A stretch of 46,197 bases of DNA, taken from positions 1 through 46,197 of the IMG/VR virus record IMGVR_UViG_3300046538_000126; one strand, 5' to 3'. Positions 1 through 7,854 of this stretch are shown here, piece after piece (position 1 is the stretch's first letter; every line of letters starts with the position of its first letter). Position numbers and translations under genes: made by a program. This DNA is from a virus. Under the pieces are notes generated by a model. The model was not told the origin of the DNA, did not search any database, and saw nothing but the letters and a program-made list of their open reading frames with translations.

Positions 1-388
1 TATCTCGTCCTGCCGCGAAGCACAACGGCATAAGTTGAGCAGGAACCGCCACTGCGAAATCCGTGGCGGAGCCCTGATAGCGTTTGGTTGCTAGCGCCGC
101 GGACTAGGGCGGCGCATCGACATGCGCGCGGCGGCAGATCGGCGCGTGAGGTGGTGGCGGTGCGGGAATGCGCACGATGTGACGCGCAATCCTCGATGTG
201 TCTCAGCGCGGCGAGGAACTGGCGTGGCCGAATCTTTAATGGGGCATCCAAAAACTGCCCCCCTAAAAAGCCTCCAAAACCGCAAGCTGCCAACAGACCT
301 CAGCAGCTTTTGGTGGACTCAGATTTGAGATTTCTCCTATGAGAAGGAGAAAAACCGCGACATGCCTGGACGTCTGCGGATGAGGTAA
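1..388. other. chromosomal flank without a recognisable gene
   Basis: I see no convincing coding sequence here; the short open frames are arginine-rich by-products of high GC. The stretch lies downstream of the tRNA-Leu 3' fragment and is therefore probably the original chromosomal downstream flank. A small hairpin with 8-bp arms (TTTCTCCT and AGGAGAAA, about 331-352) may be a weak processing or termination structure for the tRNA transcript. It has no T-run after it. Confidence 0.5.
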
Positions 389-444
389 TGGTGCTCCGAG
401 CCGGAATCGAACCGGCACGCCTTGCGGCGGGAGATTTTAAGTCT
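389..444 (-). tRNA. tRNA-Leu(UAA) 3' fragment, prophage attachment site
   Basis: Read on the minus strand this is the 3' half of a leucine tRNA: anticodon loop CTTAAAA (anticodon UAA), 3' side of the anticodon stem, a class II variable arm (CGCC-GCAA-GGCG), a T arm with GCCGG / TTCGATT / CCGGC, the 3' acceptor strand and an encoded CCA. The 5' half is missing. The sequence upstream of the loop pairs for only three bases of the anticodon stem (442-444) and then diverges. That is the pattern of a displaced 3' end at the far side of an integrated element, so the crossover lies within this segment. The intact tRNA should sit at the other prophage end, outside the window. Confidence 0.8.
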
Positions 445-572
445 GACGTGCATTTCTTTTGAATCAACAACTTAACATCGATTTTCGTTCCGCACTCAGC
501 GAAATATAATCCAGCATCCTCCGGGCATGACTGAATTCGCAGGCGATTTTGCGGAACGATTTTAGGTTGCTC

Positions 573-971
573 TCATGGTGCTGGCGGAACCTGGTCGGCG
601 GCGGTCTCCGACGCCGTGCCGCTCCTCGAATGGAAGATCGACTTGATCTTATCCTGCGGCGGGTACATGTCGACGATCTCAACAAGCCACTCTTGAAAAT
701 ACACAGGCTGCCCTTTCGTGTCACCAAGGCGTGCGTGCTGGTACCCCTCCCACTTCATGCTGCGCTGATGCCAACCAACGCATTTGGCGTCCCACAAATC
801 CGGCAACAGTTCCGCACCCGCGCGATGAACACCCCATTCCTCAATAGCCAGGCGAAGATATCCACCGACGCAAAACAGCGTCGCGGCGCCGAAAACCCCT
901 GCATCATTGGAGATATCCCGGTCAGGACGGCGGACACCGCGATGGCGGAATTGAACTATTTTGCTGTACAT
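573..971 (-). CDS. hypothetical protein at the prophage edge
   Basis: I do not recognise a family. The reading frame gives about 132 residues with ordinary composition in its middle and C-terminal part (segments such as LLPDLWDAKCVGW and KGQPVYFQEWLVEIVDMYPP), which look more protein-like than the overlapping plus-strand frame. The start is uncertain. An ATG at 971 falls inside the LexA box, an upstream ATG at 1010 would place the box within the coding region, and no clear ribosome-binding site is seen for either. It lies between the tRNA fragment and the SRAP gene and diverges from the latter, so it could share SOS control. It may also be a decayed gene. Confidence 0.4.
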   Translation of the reverse strand: MYSKIVQFRHRGVRRPDRDISNDAGVFGAATLFCVGGYLRLAIEEWGVHRAGAELLPDLWDAKCVGWHQRSMKWEGYQHARLGDTKGQPVYFQEWLVEIVDMYPPQDKIKSIFHSRSGTASETAADQVPPAP

Positions 972-985
972 ACATACAGTATAAT
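964..985 (+). promoter_or_regulatory. LexA (SOS) box fused to a -10 element
   Basis: The 16 bases 964-979 read CTGT-N8-ACAG with spacer ACATACAT, an exact match to the core LexA operator pattern known from E. coli and many betaproteobacteria. Directly adjoining at 980-985 is a perfect TATAAT -10 hexamer on the plus strand, followed about 55 bases later by the SRAP start codon. No good -35 is present at 17 bases. LexA bound here would cover the promoter, so the downstream SRAP gene is very likely SOS-induced. Confidence 0.8.
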
Positions 986-1040
986 CCCCAAACGGTAAAA
1001 GCGCTATCATTGTAGATTCATACTACTTCGGACGATAATC

Positions 1041-1748
1041 ATGTGCGTCAACTTCCGCCCGCCAGACCCAGACATGCTCGAATCCGTCATGGGCGTCATC
1101 ATCGACCTGCACGACACCGGTTTCTGGAAGACTGAGACCTGGAAGGATTACGGAGCGCCGGTCGTTCGCCGCGGCGAGGACGGCGGCCGTGAGGGCGTGC
1201 TGGCCAGCTACGGGCTGGTGCCGCGCAAGCATATCCCGCCCGGCGTGCGGCCGTTTGACACGATGAACGCGCGCGCCGAGACCGTCGGCCAGCTGCGGTC
1301 GTTCTCCGGCGCTTGGAAGCGGGCGCAGCTGTGCCTGGTGCCGATGACGGCGTTCTACGAGCCCTGCTATGAGAGCGGCAAGCCGGTGCGATGGGGTATT
1401 GGGATGGCGGACCAGTCGATGTTCGCCGTGGCCGGCCTGTGGCGGGAATGGGAGAGCGAGGCAGGGAAAGAGGCGTCGTTCACGCAGCTGACCATGAACG
1501 CCGACGAGCACCCGCTGATGCGGCGATTTCACAAGCCGGGCGACGAGAAGCGGGCGCTGGTGATCGTGCCGCAGGAGGAATGGGACGACTGGCTGGAATG
1601 CAAGGACCCGGAGCGGGCGCGCAGTTTCCTGCGCCACTACCCGGCCGAGCTGATGCGATCGTGGGAATTCCCAGCGCCGCCGCGCGCGAAGAAGGCGGCG
1701 CCGGTCGCCGCGCCGGAGCAGCCGACCACCATGGACTTGGGATTTTGA
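1041..1748 (+). CDS. SRAP (HMCES/YedK-type) abasic-site crosslinking protein
   Basis: The 235-residue product belongs to the SOS response-associated peptidase family, which covalently traps abasic sites in single-stranded DNA through its N-terminal cysteine. The diagnostic residues are in place: Cys2 right after the start Met, Asn76 within TMNARAE, Glu107 in AFYE, and His157 in EHPLM, matching the Cys/Asn/Glu/His set of YedK in order and spacing. The start is fixed because the family needs Cys at position 2. The last 25 residues are a proline/alanine-rich tail. An exact LexA box with a -10 lies upstream, so the gene should be induced by DNA damage. It overlaps the next gene by one base (TGATG). 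A role in protecting phage or host DNA is inferred. Confidence 0.9.
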   Translation: MCVNFRPPDPDMLESVMGVIIDLHDTGFWKTETWKDYGAPVVRRGEDGGREGVLASYGLVPRKHIPPGVRPFDTMNARAETVGQLRSFSGAWKRAQLCLVPMTAFYEPCYESGKPVRWGIGMADQSMFAVAGLWREWESEAGKEASFTQLTMNADEHPLMRRFHKPGDEKRALVIVPQEEWDDWLECKDPERARSFLRHYPAELMRSWEFPAPPRAKKAAPVAAPEQPTTMDLGF

Positions 1749-1969
1749 TGGAGCAGACGATGGAAGTGAAGCCACCAAAGGACGGCGATATCGTCCAGCA
1801 GCGAGGTAATCCGGATGGGCCGGCGATGCTGGTTGCCGGCGAGGCGCTAGGCGAGCAGCACCTCTGGGAAGGTGTCCGCAACGGCGTGTACTGCACCTGG
1901 ACAGAGAATGGCGAGGATCGATTCGAGGTCTTCAACGCGAAGGACCTTGTGGTGGTCGGGTGCAGCTAG
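1748..1969 (+). CDS. DUF2158-like small protein
   Basis: This 73-residue protein has the pattern of the YodC/DUF2158 family: a GDIVQQRGNPDGPAMLV segment near the N terminus, then VYCTWTENGEDRFEVF and a final hydrophobic strand. That suggests a small beta-barrel of unknown function. The start ATG overlaps the SRAP stop codon (TGATG), so the two are probably translated together and share the LexA-controlled promoter. Its stop overlaps by four bases the end of the convergent DUF1353 gene. Confidence 0.7.
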   Translation: MEQTMEVKPPKDGDIVQQRGNPDGPAMLVAGEALGEQHLWEGVRNGVYCTWTENGEDRFEVFNAKDLVVVGCS

Positions 1970-2340
1970 GCGTTCTCTGGCTCCCAGTGCGATCCGCCGC
2001 CGGCGCGCACGCCAGCCCACATCAACCAGCGGCGCCATGCTGGAACGCCGATCACCTCGGACGCTTCGCGCAGCACCGCATCCGCCATGGCGCGCGGCAC
2101 CTCGTGCGAGCTGTAGAGGTAATCGTGCACCGCCGCTGCCTGGCTGGACGTGTCACCGGTCAGTAGGAAAATCACCGGCAGCCGCGGCACGCTGGCCAGG
2201 TCGGTCTGGAATCCCTTTGGGACGACGAACGTGCGGCCGGCCACGTCTGACTGGTAGATCAGCGGCGCGGTCAGTACCCATTTGCCATCGTCGGTATTGT
2301 CGGCCGTGGCCAGTTGCAGGTTGGTGAGAAATCGGCTCAT
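1966..2340 (-). CDS. DUF1353 family phage protein
   Basis: The 124-residue product starts MSRFLTNLQ and carries the DUF1353 signature: a predicted beta half (FVVPKGFQTDLASVP) followed by a helix with HDYLYSS and a final WLMWAGV segment. Members are found in tailed phages, often close to lysis genes; the molecular role is unknown. The ATG overlaps the stop of the preceding lipoprotein gene (ATGA), which fixes this start over a longer upstream frame. It is the last gene of the minus-strand late operon. Confidence 0.75.
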   Translation of the reverse strand: MSRFLTNLQLATADNTDDGKWVLTAPLIYQSDVAGRTFVVPKGFQTDLASVPRLPVIFLLTGDTSSQAAAVHDYLYSSHEVPRAMADAVLREASEVIGVPAWRRWLMWAGVRAGGGSHWEPENA

Positions 2341-2621
2341 GGCGTCTGGCTCCGGGCTGGGATTGCATAGACCGGCGCGGCCGGCACCTGGTCGAACATC
2401 GGCAACGGCCCGCATAGGGCGCGCAAAGCCGGTAGAATCTGGGGATTGCGCTGGGCGGCGCTGTACGGTGTGGCGCAACCGGTGAACGTCCAGACCGAGA
2501 TGGCATTGTCCTCGGCCGCGCGCAGCGACACGCCGGCGGCGGCCTCGTAGCCGTTGAGCGCCTGCTGAACGCTGGCGCAGCCGGCCAGGCTGGCCAGCAG
2601 CAGGATGGCGGCAGCCTTCAC
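2337..2621 (-). CDS. small lipoprotein, possible Rz1-like spanin subunit
   Basis: This 94-residue protein begins with a lipoprotein signal (MKAAAILLLASLAGC) whose lipobox LAGC places the acylated cysteine at residue 15. The mature part is short and proline-rich near the end. Position next to holin and endolysin genes, in an ATGA-coupled series, suggests an outer-membrane spanin or other lysis lipoprotein. I see no Rz partner nested in the usual way, so this is a positional guess. Its start overlaps the stop of the gene upstream. Confidence 0.6.
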   Translation of the reverse strand: MKAAAILLLASLAGCASVQQALNGYEAAAGVSLRAAEDNAISVWTFTGCATPYSAAQRNPQILPALRALCGPLPMFDQVPAAPVYAIPARSQTP

Positions 2622-3259
2622 GGCGCCACCGGCGTTGCCGCCTGCAGCGCGCCGGCCAGCACGATCTGGCCCACGGTCAGCCCCAGCACAATCTGGTCGT
2701 GCACGCCAGGCTGCAGCGGCGCGGTATCCACGATCTTGATCAGCGCCGGCAGCGCGGTGTCGCGCAGCGCCTTCAGGCTTGCGATGTCAACCGTCGCGCC
2801 GGCAGCGCATACCGCGTCCACAATGGGCAGCGCTGCTGCCAGGTCATCATGCGCCTCGGCCGACAACCCGCGCAGCCCCGACAGCGACGCGACTGTGATC
2901 TGGGCGGCCCGACACACCTGGGCCAACACCTGCTGCGGCGTCGGCTTCGGCGCGCCGGGCACGGGTGCCGCGCATCCGGTCAGCGACATGGCGCCGGCAG
3001 CGACGGCCGCCAACAGGACCAACATGCCAACGCGGGCGAATCCTCCCTGCCCGGTCGATACCGTCGGCGCCGCCGACGCGCGCGGCGCCAGCAACGTCAG
3101 GACGTGGCCACTCAGCGTTCCCAGGCCGATCTGGATGTAGGTGACGATCTGGTCAGCGCCAGGCACTTTGTTGAAGACGACTGCCACCCAGGTGCCGAAC
3201 AACAGGACGTAACAGGAGGCGTACAGCATCAAAGCGATGTAGGTCAGTTTGGTGTTCAT
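2618..3259 (-). CDS. membrane protein with internal lipobox, lysis region
   Basis: The 213-residue product has an N-terminal transmembrane segment (about residues 6-29), a second weakly hydrophobic stretch (about 40-58), then a third hydrophobic segment from Met79 that ends in the lipobox LTGC (Cys96). The region after it is alanine-rich and predicted helical. The N-terminal third looks like a holin-type or anchor protein; from Met79 on it looks like a complete lipoprotein. It may be a fusion, or a gene with an internal start, although no ribosome-binding site at normal distance precedes Met79 (a GGAGG lies about 16 bases away). Its stop overlaps the next lipoprotein gene by four bases. Confidence 0.6.
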   Translation of the reverse strand: MNTKLTYIALMLYASCYVLLFGTWVAVVFNKVPGADQIVTYIQIGLGTLSGHVLTLLAPRASAAPTVSTGQGGFARVGMLVLLAAVAAGAMSLTGCAAPVPGAPKPTPQQVLAQVCRAAQITVASLSGLRGLSAEAHDDLAAALPIVDAVCAAGATVDIASLKALRDTALPALIKIVDTAPLQPGVHDQIVLGLTVGQIVLAGALQAATPVAP

Positions 3260-3345
3260 GATCTGCTTTCAGGGTTGAGAAGTCAGCGCTGCGAAGCGCA
3301 CGGAATAATTTTTTGAATAATTTGTGGTCGATTTATGTCATGCGG

Positions 3346-3975
3346 TCACGTCAGAACCTGCACCGCGATCGTGAAGATCGCCAGACGATCCGCCCAGCCG
3401 ATCGAGTCGCCCACCTTGTCGGTCTTGTGGCCCAGGTTCACCAAGTCACAGCAGCCGTCGAAATCACCGGCGTTCGCGCGCGCGCTGATGCCGTGGGCGT
3501 GCCAAAACCAGCCAGCCGAGCGGATGGCACCCTCCGGCGTGCGCACCCAGTCCGCGAAGGCGCCGATGTCCATGCCGAAGTGCGCGGCGCCGGCGGCGTA
3601 GTTGTCGTGGAACGTGGTCTGGATACCGCCACCGCCCCGGTACCGCCAGCCGTCACCGCTGCCCTCATCGCCATTACCGTACCGGCCGGCATAGACGTGG
3701 TTGGCTATCGCCTCCGGTCGCCGTGCCAGTTGCGCGGCAAGCGCAGGAGTGAACCGAGCCGGCCAGGTCTTGAGCAACCCTTCGGCGCCGTAGTTCAGGT
3801 TTTCCGAGAAGCTGGCCAGTTGCCCGGTCTCGTGGCCGACGTTCGCGATGAACGCCGCGCGGTCGATGGATGTCGAGATGCCGAACTCCGCAAACGCCGC
3901 CAGGATGATGGGCAAGAAAAATCCAGCGCGCGGACGGGCCAGAGGCAGGATGGCAATGAGTTGATCGGCAGTCAT
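3346..3975 (-). CDS. GH19 (chitinase-like) endolysin
   Basis: The 209-residue enzyme is a glycoside hydrolase family 19 type phage lysin that would cut peptidoglycan at the end of infection. Family features include the helix with ANVGHET containing the probable general acid Glu49, Glu58 in SENLNYG, the segment YAGRYGNGDEGSGDGWRYRG and the late motif GWFWHAHG. The usual RGRGLIQLTG stretch reads RGGGGIQTT here, a mild departure near the active-site cleft. No signal peptide is seen, so export should depend on the holin just upstream, with which it overlaps by four bases (ATGA). Confidence 0.88.
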   Translation of the reverse strand: MTADQLIAILPLARPRAGFFLPIILAAFAEFGISTSIDRAAFIANVGHETGQLASFSENLNYGAEGLLKTWPARFTPALAAQLARRPEAIANHVYAGRYGNGDEGSGDGWRYRGGGGIQTTFHDNYAAGAAHFGMDIGAFADWVRTPEGAIRSAGWFWHAHGISARANAGDFDGCCDLVNLGHKTDKVGDSIGWADRLAIFTIAVQVLT

Positions 3976-4184
3976 TGCGGAATCTCGATCTTGTCGCGGC
4001 GCGATTTGCGCTTCTTCATGCGGTCACGCACCAGAAAAACGATCTGAAGGATCACGAAAATCAGCGTGGCCACCGATACCCACTTCTCGACCGGGATATC
4101 CAAGAGCCAGTTGGCCAAGGTGAATGCAAGCCCCGGCGAAGCTTGGGCGAGGACGCCGGATGCGCTGGCTGGTTGCTGGGTCAT
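3972..4184 (-). CDS. holin (single transmembrane segment)
   Basis: A 70-residue protein with one strong transmembrane helix (about residues 35-53, VSVATLIFVILQIVFLV) and a very basic C-terminal tail (RDRMKKRKSRRDK). An amphipathic or weakly hydrophobic stretch precedes it. Size, topology and the four-base overlap with the endolysin gene fit a phage holin that permeabilises the inner membrane at the time of lysis. Identification rests on topology and context rather than on a specific family motif. Confidence 0.75.
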   Translation of the reverse strand: MTQQPASASGVLAQASPGLAFTLANWLLDIPVEKWVSVATLIFVILQIVFLVRDRMKKRKSRRDKIEIPQ

Positions 4185-4717
4185 TGCACCTCCTGAGCAT
4201 GGTGGATCACCTCGACGGCGCTGAACTGATAGCCCTCCACCATGTATTTCTGCGCCAGCCAGATCGGCTCAGGCAGCATGTGCACGCCCTCGTCCTTGCC
4301 GGTGTGGTACTGCTTGCCCAGCAGTCGGCCGTTGACGGTCATGTCGTCCACGAACAGGTACGGGTCGACAGGCACTAGGCGACCGGCCTCGTCGCGCGTG
4401 GCACCGTCGAAGAACGCTTCCCAGTCGAAGGCCTGCGCATACGGACCCCACAGCCCAAATTTGCAGTCGTTCGAGAAGCGCGGCCAGTCGATGCCTTCGG
4501 CGAAGCAGCGCTCTATCGGGAAATGGTGCGCCTCCATCGGGCCCAGCTCGGTCTCGGTCAGGCCGGACAGCCAGCACCGGCCGGCCTCGCGTGCGATCAG
4601 CAGCTGGCGCGTGCGCGTGAACAGCGCCGATGCCGCGCCGCGCGCCTCATGGCCTGGGATGTTGTAGTCGACGGCCAGCGTCTCGCGCTGCTCGTGATCC
4701 TGCGTTACCTCTGTCAT
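4181..4717 (-). CDS. hypothetical protein with HNH-like Cys/His segment
   Basis: This 178-residue phage protein is not one I can assign firmly. It contains RCWLSG followed by EAHHFPIERC, which resembles the Cys and His-His part of an HNH or treble-clef nuclease fold, but the second zinc-binding knuckle is not evident. The rest is acidic and aromatic-rich. It sits between the terminator that closes the tail-fibre region and the holin gene, and overlaps the holin start by four bases, so it is translated as the first gene of the lysis group. A nuclease function is a weak guess. Confidence 0.55.
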   Translation of the reverse strand: MTEVTQDHEQRETLAVDYNIPGHEARGAASALFTRTRQLLIAREAGRCWLSGLTETELGPMEAHHFPIERCFAEGIDWPRFSNDCKFGLWGPYAQAFDWEAFFDGATRDEAGRLVPVDPYLFVDDMTVNGRLLGKQYHTGKDEGVHMLPEPIWLAQKYMVEGYQFSAVEVIHHAQEVQ

Positions 4718-4732
4718 GGATTCTCCAGGCGT

Positions 4733-4755
4733 AAAAAAACCCGCCGAGGCGGGTT
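4733..4755 (-). terminator. intrinsic terminator between tail and lysis genes
   Basis: On the minus strand a stem AACCCGCC / GGCGGGTT with a two-base TC loop region runs straight into a run of seven T. It lies between the small tail-region gene and the lysis genes. Without antitermination it would limit lysis gene expression from the long late transcript. It is one of four near-identical CCCGCC/GGCGGG hairpins in the late operon. Confidence 0.8.
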
Positions 4756-4778
4756 GGATGGGAATGGTCGGATTCTGT

Positions 4779-5162
4779 TTAGGGATTCAGGGCGCCAGCG
4801 GCGATGAAGAACTGATCCAAGCCAGCAGCGTCGTAGCCAAGTGCCGGTGCCAACTGCAGCATCCACTTGTTGTCGCGCCGGCAGGTCAGCGCAAGGTTCA
4901 GATAGGCCTGAACCTCCTGGCGTTCAAGATCGGGTAATTGGCCAATGAGCGTGTTGAGCTGATCTAGCTTGCCGTCTCGGATCAGCACTAGGTGCGCATT
5001 GAGCATTGGCACAGAATCCGGAATGGCAGGAGGCGGTACGTCATCTGGCTGCTCTCCGGCAGCAATCCGCCAGTGCCCCGGAAATTGCGACTCGACGAAC
5101 GCGTGATCTGCCACGATCTTGTTGATGACCACGCCAGCGTCGTTGAGGATTTCAAAGATCAT
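4779..5162 (-). CDS. hypothetical tail-region protein downstream of the fibre
   Basis: The 127-residue product (MIFEILND...) has a short N-terminal beta portion (VINKIVADHAFVESQFPGHWRIA), a proline-rich linker and a helical C-terminal half. Small genes directly behind a fibre gene often encode fibre assembly chaperones or fibre-attached proteins, and the N-terminal piece is of that general type. That is inference from position. I chose the second ATG because GGAA lies eight bases upstream of it; an ATG 12 bases earlier overlaps the fibre stop codon. An intrinsic terminator follows. Confidence 0.6.
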   Translation of the reverse strand: MIFEILNDAGVVINKIVADHAFVESQFPGHWRIAAGEQPDDVPPPAIPDSVPMLNAHLVLIRDGKLDQLNTLIGQLPDLERQEVQAYLNLALTCRRDNKWMLQLAPALGYDAAGLDQFFIAAGALNP

Positions 5163-5164
5163 AG

Positions 5165-6994
5165 TCAGTTCCATTCAAAAATTGCAAAGGCATTTGCGCC
5201 GGAGTTGACGGTTACCGTCCCGGTTGATGTGGTGCTCATCGCCACGCCGCCAACAGCCCCTCCGAGCGTGCTTACCGATGCTGTCAATGAACCTGACGCC
5301 CCATAGCCCACCACGCCGCCGGTACCAGCTAGCACACCGCCGGTTCCGCTAGAGATTGAACTCGAACTCATGGATGGATAATATGCAGCTCCCGAGCCAG
5401 CGCCACTCCCCCCTGCGCCTGAGTTCACAGCCGATCCGGTGCCTCCGCCCTGACCGTTGAGAAGCAAGGGGGTTGAGTTGGTAATTTCTGCGGCACCTGG
5501 AGTACCCGACGTTGTGGTGGACGCTGCCGAAGCCGAAGCAGATCCTCCGCCTGCAGATACCGCTGAGGCGCCGGTAGCTGATCCAGACCCACCGCCTACG
5601 CCAGCGCCGCCAGTTGCGGCCATTGAGAAAGACGAATTGGCAGCCGTAGCGGCGCCGCTGGAATATCCCACACCTCCCCACGGGATCGCCCCCCCACCTG
5701 TAGCGGCCATGCTCGAAAGAGCCGTCCCAGATGTAGCTACGCCGGAGCCGCCGCCAGAGAAATTGAGATCCCCGCCGCTTGCCGTGCCACCAACAGCTGC
5801 TGCTGCGACTGCTGCGCCACTGGTAACAATGGTGGCCTTGCCACCCTGCCCACCATTGGCAACCATATTTAGCCCTCCAGGGCCTGTCACCGAAGAATTC
5901 CCACCGGCGTTACCCTGCTGTATTGTGCCGGGCGCGCTGATGCTGATTACTGTGCCGCCCGCTGCCAAGGTCGCGGTGAATACGTCACCAGCCTGTGCCC
6001 ATACAGTCTTCACGCATAGGCCGCCCGTGGCGCCGCCAGAGGCAGCTACCGAATGCACCCCCGTAGAACCTAGCGCAGCACCTCCATTACCCGACGCACC
6101 GCCGTGCGTAATGCGCAGCCACCCGGTAGTCGGAGCGGTAAAGGTACCGGATGACGTCAGTGACCGGCTGACTCGGAATGACGGTTGCGCGGCTACAGCC
6201 AAGGCTTGTCCGTTGGCGCGCGTCCAACTAGTAACTCTTACCACGCTGCTACCCTCGCCGCGGAACACGACAACGTCTCCTGCGGCACCCTGAACGTTCG
6301 CACCTGTTGGCAGGATTAGGTTCGCTCCGTTGGTGAAAAGCGGCGCTGCATCGAGCGTGATCTCACGTTCTGCACCCTGAGCAAGAGTCACGGCGGTCAC
6401 GTTGACACTGCCAGTTAGGTGTAGGTAATTCCCCGTCGCGGCGTCCAGGTTGATGGTGGCCGCCGACGCGATGGCGCCTCCCTTTTGCTCGTTGAGCACG
6501 CCCGTCTGTGCCGCCGGTCCAGACAGGGAAACTGTCCAGGCAGAGAGCGTCGGGAACGTGCCCGGCGTCACCAGTCCGATATTCGTAACGTAGACCTGCA
6601 GCGCGCCAGTACCCGAGTTGTAGGAGTCGATCGAGCCGTTCATCCAGTTGCGCGGCGATGCTGTACTGGCGATCGTGCACGGCATGCCAGGCGAAAGCGT
6701 CTTGCCTGTCTGGATCGTCAACGACTGTGCGCCGAGGCCTACGGTTAGCGACGTAGTCGAAGTGCCGTTCGATCCCGGACCGGATACAGCAGTCGACGCC
6801 GACACGGCGGCCGCTGCCGCCGCTGCATTGGCGAGCGCGACCTGGGCAGCGGCAGCTGAGACCTTCGTCGAGGTATCCACCATGGTGTCGCTCACCATGG
6901 GAAGCAAGTTGGTCCTAAAACCTCCGGCTTGCATATCCTTCGGCGTCGATCCGTCGTCCGAATAGGTATTGCCGTTGACTGTGACTTGGGTCAT
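5165..6994 (-). CDS. tail fibre with glycine-rich C-terminal domain
   Basis: The 609-residue protein is probably the receptor-binding fibre. Residues 1-75 form a phage-attachment type start (MTQVTVNGNTYSDDGS) followed by an alanine-rich helical stretch. A beta-structured middle follows. From about residue 290 onward it is dominated by Gly, Ala, Ser and Thr with many GG-containing turns, ending in a short conserved-looking strand (NAFAIFEWN). Glycine-rich tips of this kind occur in polyglycine-helix adhesins of other phages, but I cannot show that fold here. It overlaps the upstream hub-like gene by one base and is followed by a probable accessory gene. Confidence 0.75.
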   Translation of the reverse strand: MTQVTVNGNTYSDDGSTPKDMQAGGFRTNLLPMVSDTMVDTSTKVSAAAAQVALANAAAAAAAVSASTAVSGPGSNGTSTTSLTVGLGAQSLTIQTGKTLSPGMPCTIASTASPRNWMNGSIDSYNSGTGALQVYVTNIGLVTPGTFPTLSAWTVSLSGPAAQTGVLNEQKGGAIASAATINLDAATGNYLHLTGSVNVTAVTLAQGAEREITLDAAPLFTNGANLILPTGANVQGAAGDVVVFRGEGSSVVRVTSWTRANGQALAVAAQPSFRVSRSLTSSGTFTAPTTGWLRITHGGASGNGGAALGSTGVHSVAASGGATGGLCVKTVWAQAGDVFTATLAAGGTVISISAPGTIQQGNAGGNSSVTGPGGLNMVANGGQGGKATIVTSGAAVAAAAVGGTASGGDLNFSGGGSGVATSGTALSSMAATGGGAIPWGGVGYSSGAATAANSSFSMAATGGAGVGGGSGSATGASAVSAGGGSASASAASTTTSGTPGAAEITNSTPLLLNGQGGGTGSAVNSGAGGSGAGSGAAYYPSMSSSSISSGTGGVLAGTGGVVGYGASGSLTASVSTLGGAVGGVAMSTTSTGTVTVNSGANAFAIFEWN

Positions 6995-7851
6995 TACAAG
7001 AGTTCCTTCACTTCGAATGCTGCGCTGTTGATATTTAGGTAGGGGTAGTCGATGGCGCTGAGCGTTCGCAGGCGCGCCAGGAAGCGGCGGCGGAGCGCGT
7101 GCACGGTGTCGTCCGGGTCGTGGATGAACAGCACCTCTTGATCGATGCCAGCGCGCCGCATCAGCTCAAATGCCTGGGAGAAAGCCTCGTCCTGATCCAT
7201 CCAGTTCAGAGAGAACTTGGAGACGCGGTACGGCGTGCGCGGTTGAAAATACTCGGCGCCGCCGATCGACTCCTGCACCCCGGTCTTCGTTTCCCACGCG
7301 ACCGACGCGCCGTAGCTCATGTTGATCTTAGGTTGCCAGACAGGCCCGATGAAGAGGCGCCCTAACTGGACGTAGCCATCCGAATTGGTTGTGTCGCTGA
7401 TTTCAACGCGCCAGTAGCGCGCGACCTTCGTGGTTGGTAGCAGGTGGTCGAGTTCAACGGTGTAGCCCTGCGTCTGCTCGACCGTATATTTTCCCGTCCA
7501 GAAGTTATCGTCCTCCCACTCCAACGTGCCCCATGGGTAGACCACTGGCCAGACGTCGAGCCAACCCGAGTCGTACGACAGCGCGGCGAACGACGACGAC
7601 GTCGACGCCGTCACACGGTAGGTGCCGGCCAGAGAAATATTGTGGTTGCGCAGGCAAACAGCCTGAATCTTGGTTCCGGCGCCCAGGTCGACGTCAAACT
7701 TCGTGCTGGCCGGCGCCGTGTTGGCGCTGCGCGCCACCTTGCCGATCAAACGGCTTTGCAGGTTCGATAGCGGCAAGGTCGCCGCCCAGGATCCTCCGCT
7801 CAGCACCGAAGCGTCCGTGCGATTTGGGAACCCCAGCATGCAATTTTTCAT
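6994..7851 (-). CDS. tail tip / baseplate-associated protein
   Basis: The 285-residue protein has a jelly-roll-like, beta-rich composition with many aromatic residues (YWRVEISDTTNSDGYVQLGR, LEWEDDNFWTGKY), reminiscent of discoidin-type folds in tail-tip proteins. A C-terminal half (FSLNWMDQDEAFSQAFELMRRAG) is shared by unnamed proteins that sit between the hub and fibre in siphoviruses. It probably belongs to the tail tip. Three bases separate it from the gene upstream and it overlaps the fibre gene by one base. Confidence 0.65.
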   Translation of the reverse strand: MKNCMLGFPNRTDASVLSGGSWAATLPLSNLQSRLIGKVARSANTAPASTKFDVDLGAGTKIQAVCLRNHNISLAGTYRVTASTSSSFAALSYDSGWLDVWPVVYPWGTLEWEDDNFWTGKYTVEQTQGYTVELDHLLPTTKVARYWRVEISDTTNSDGYVQLGRLFIGPVWQPKINMSYGASVAWETKTGVQESIGGAEYFQPRTPYRVSKFSLNWMDQDEAFSQAFELMRRAGIDQEVLFIHDPDDTVHALRRRFLARLRTLSAIDYPYLNINSAAFEVKELL

Positions 7852-7854
7852 CCA

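Noticed and set aside
549-998. Plus-strand frame opposite the edge gene
   Set aside because: Composition is less protein-like than the minus-strand frame, and it ends in the LexA box and promoter.
5457-6293. Plus-strand proline/alanine-rich frame opposite the fibre gene
   Set aside because: Glycine and alanine codons read backward give proline and alanine; no start context or homology.
5165-6994. Diversity-generating retroelement acting on the fibre
   Set aside because: No reverse transcriptase and no template repeat seen in the window.
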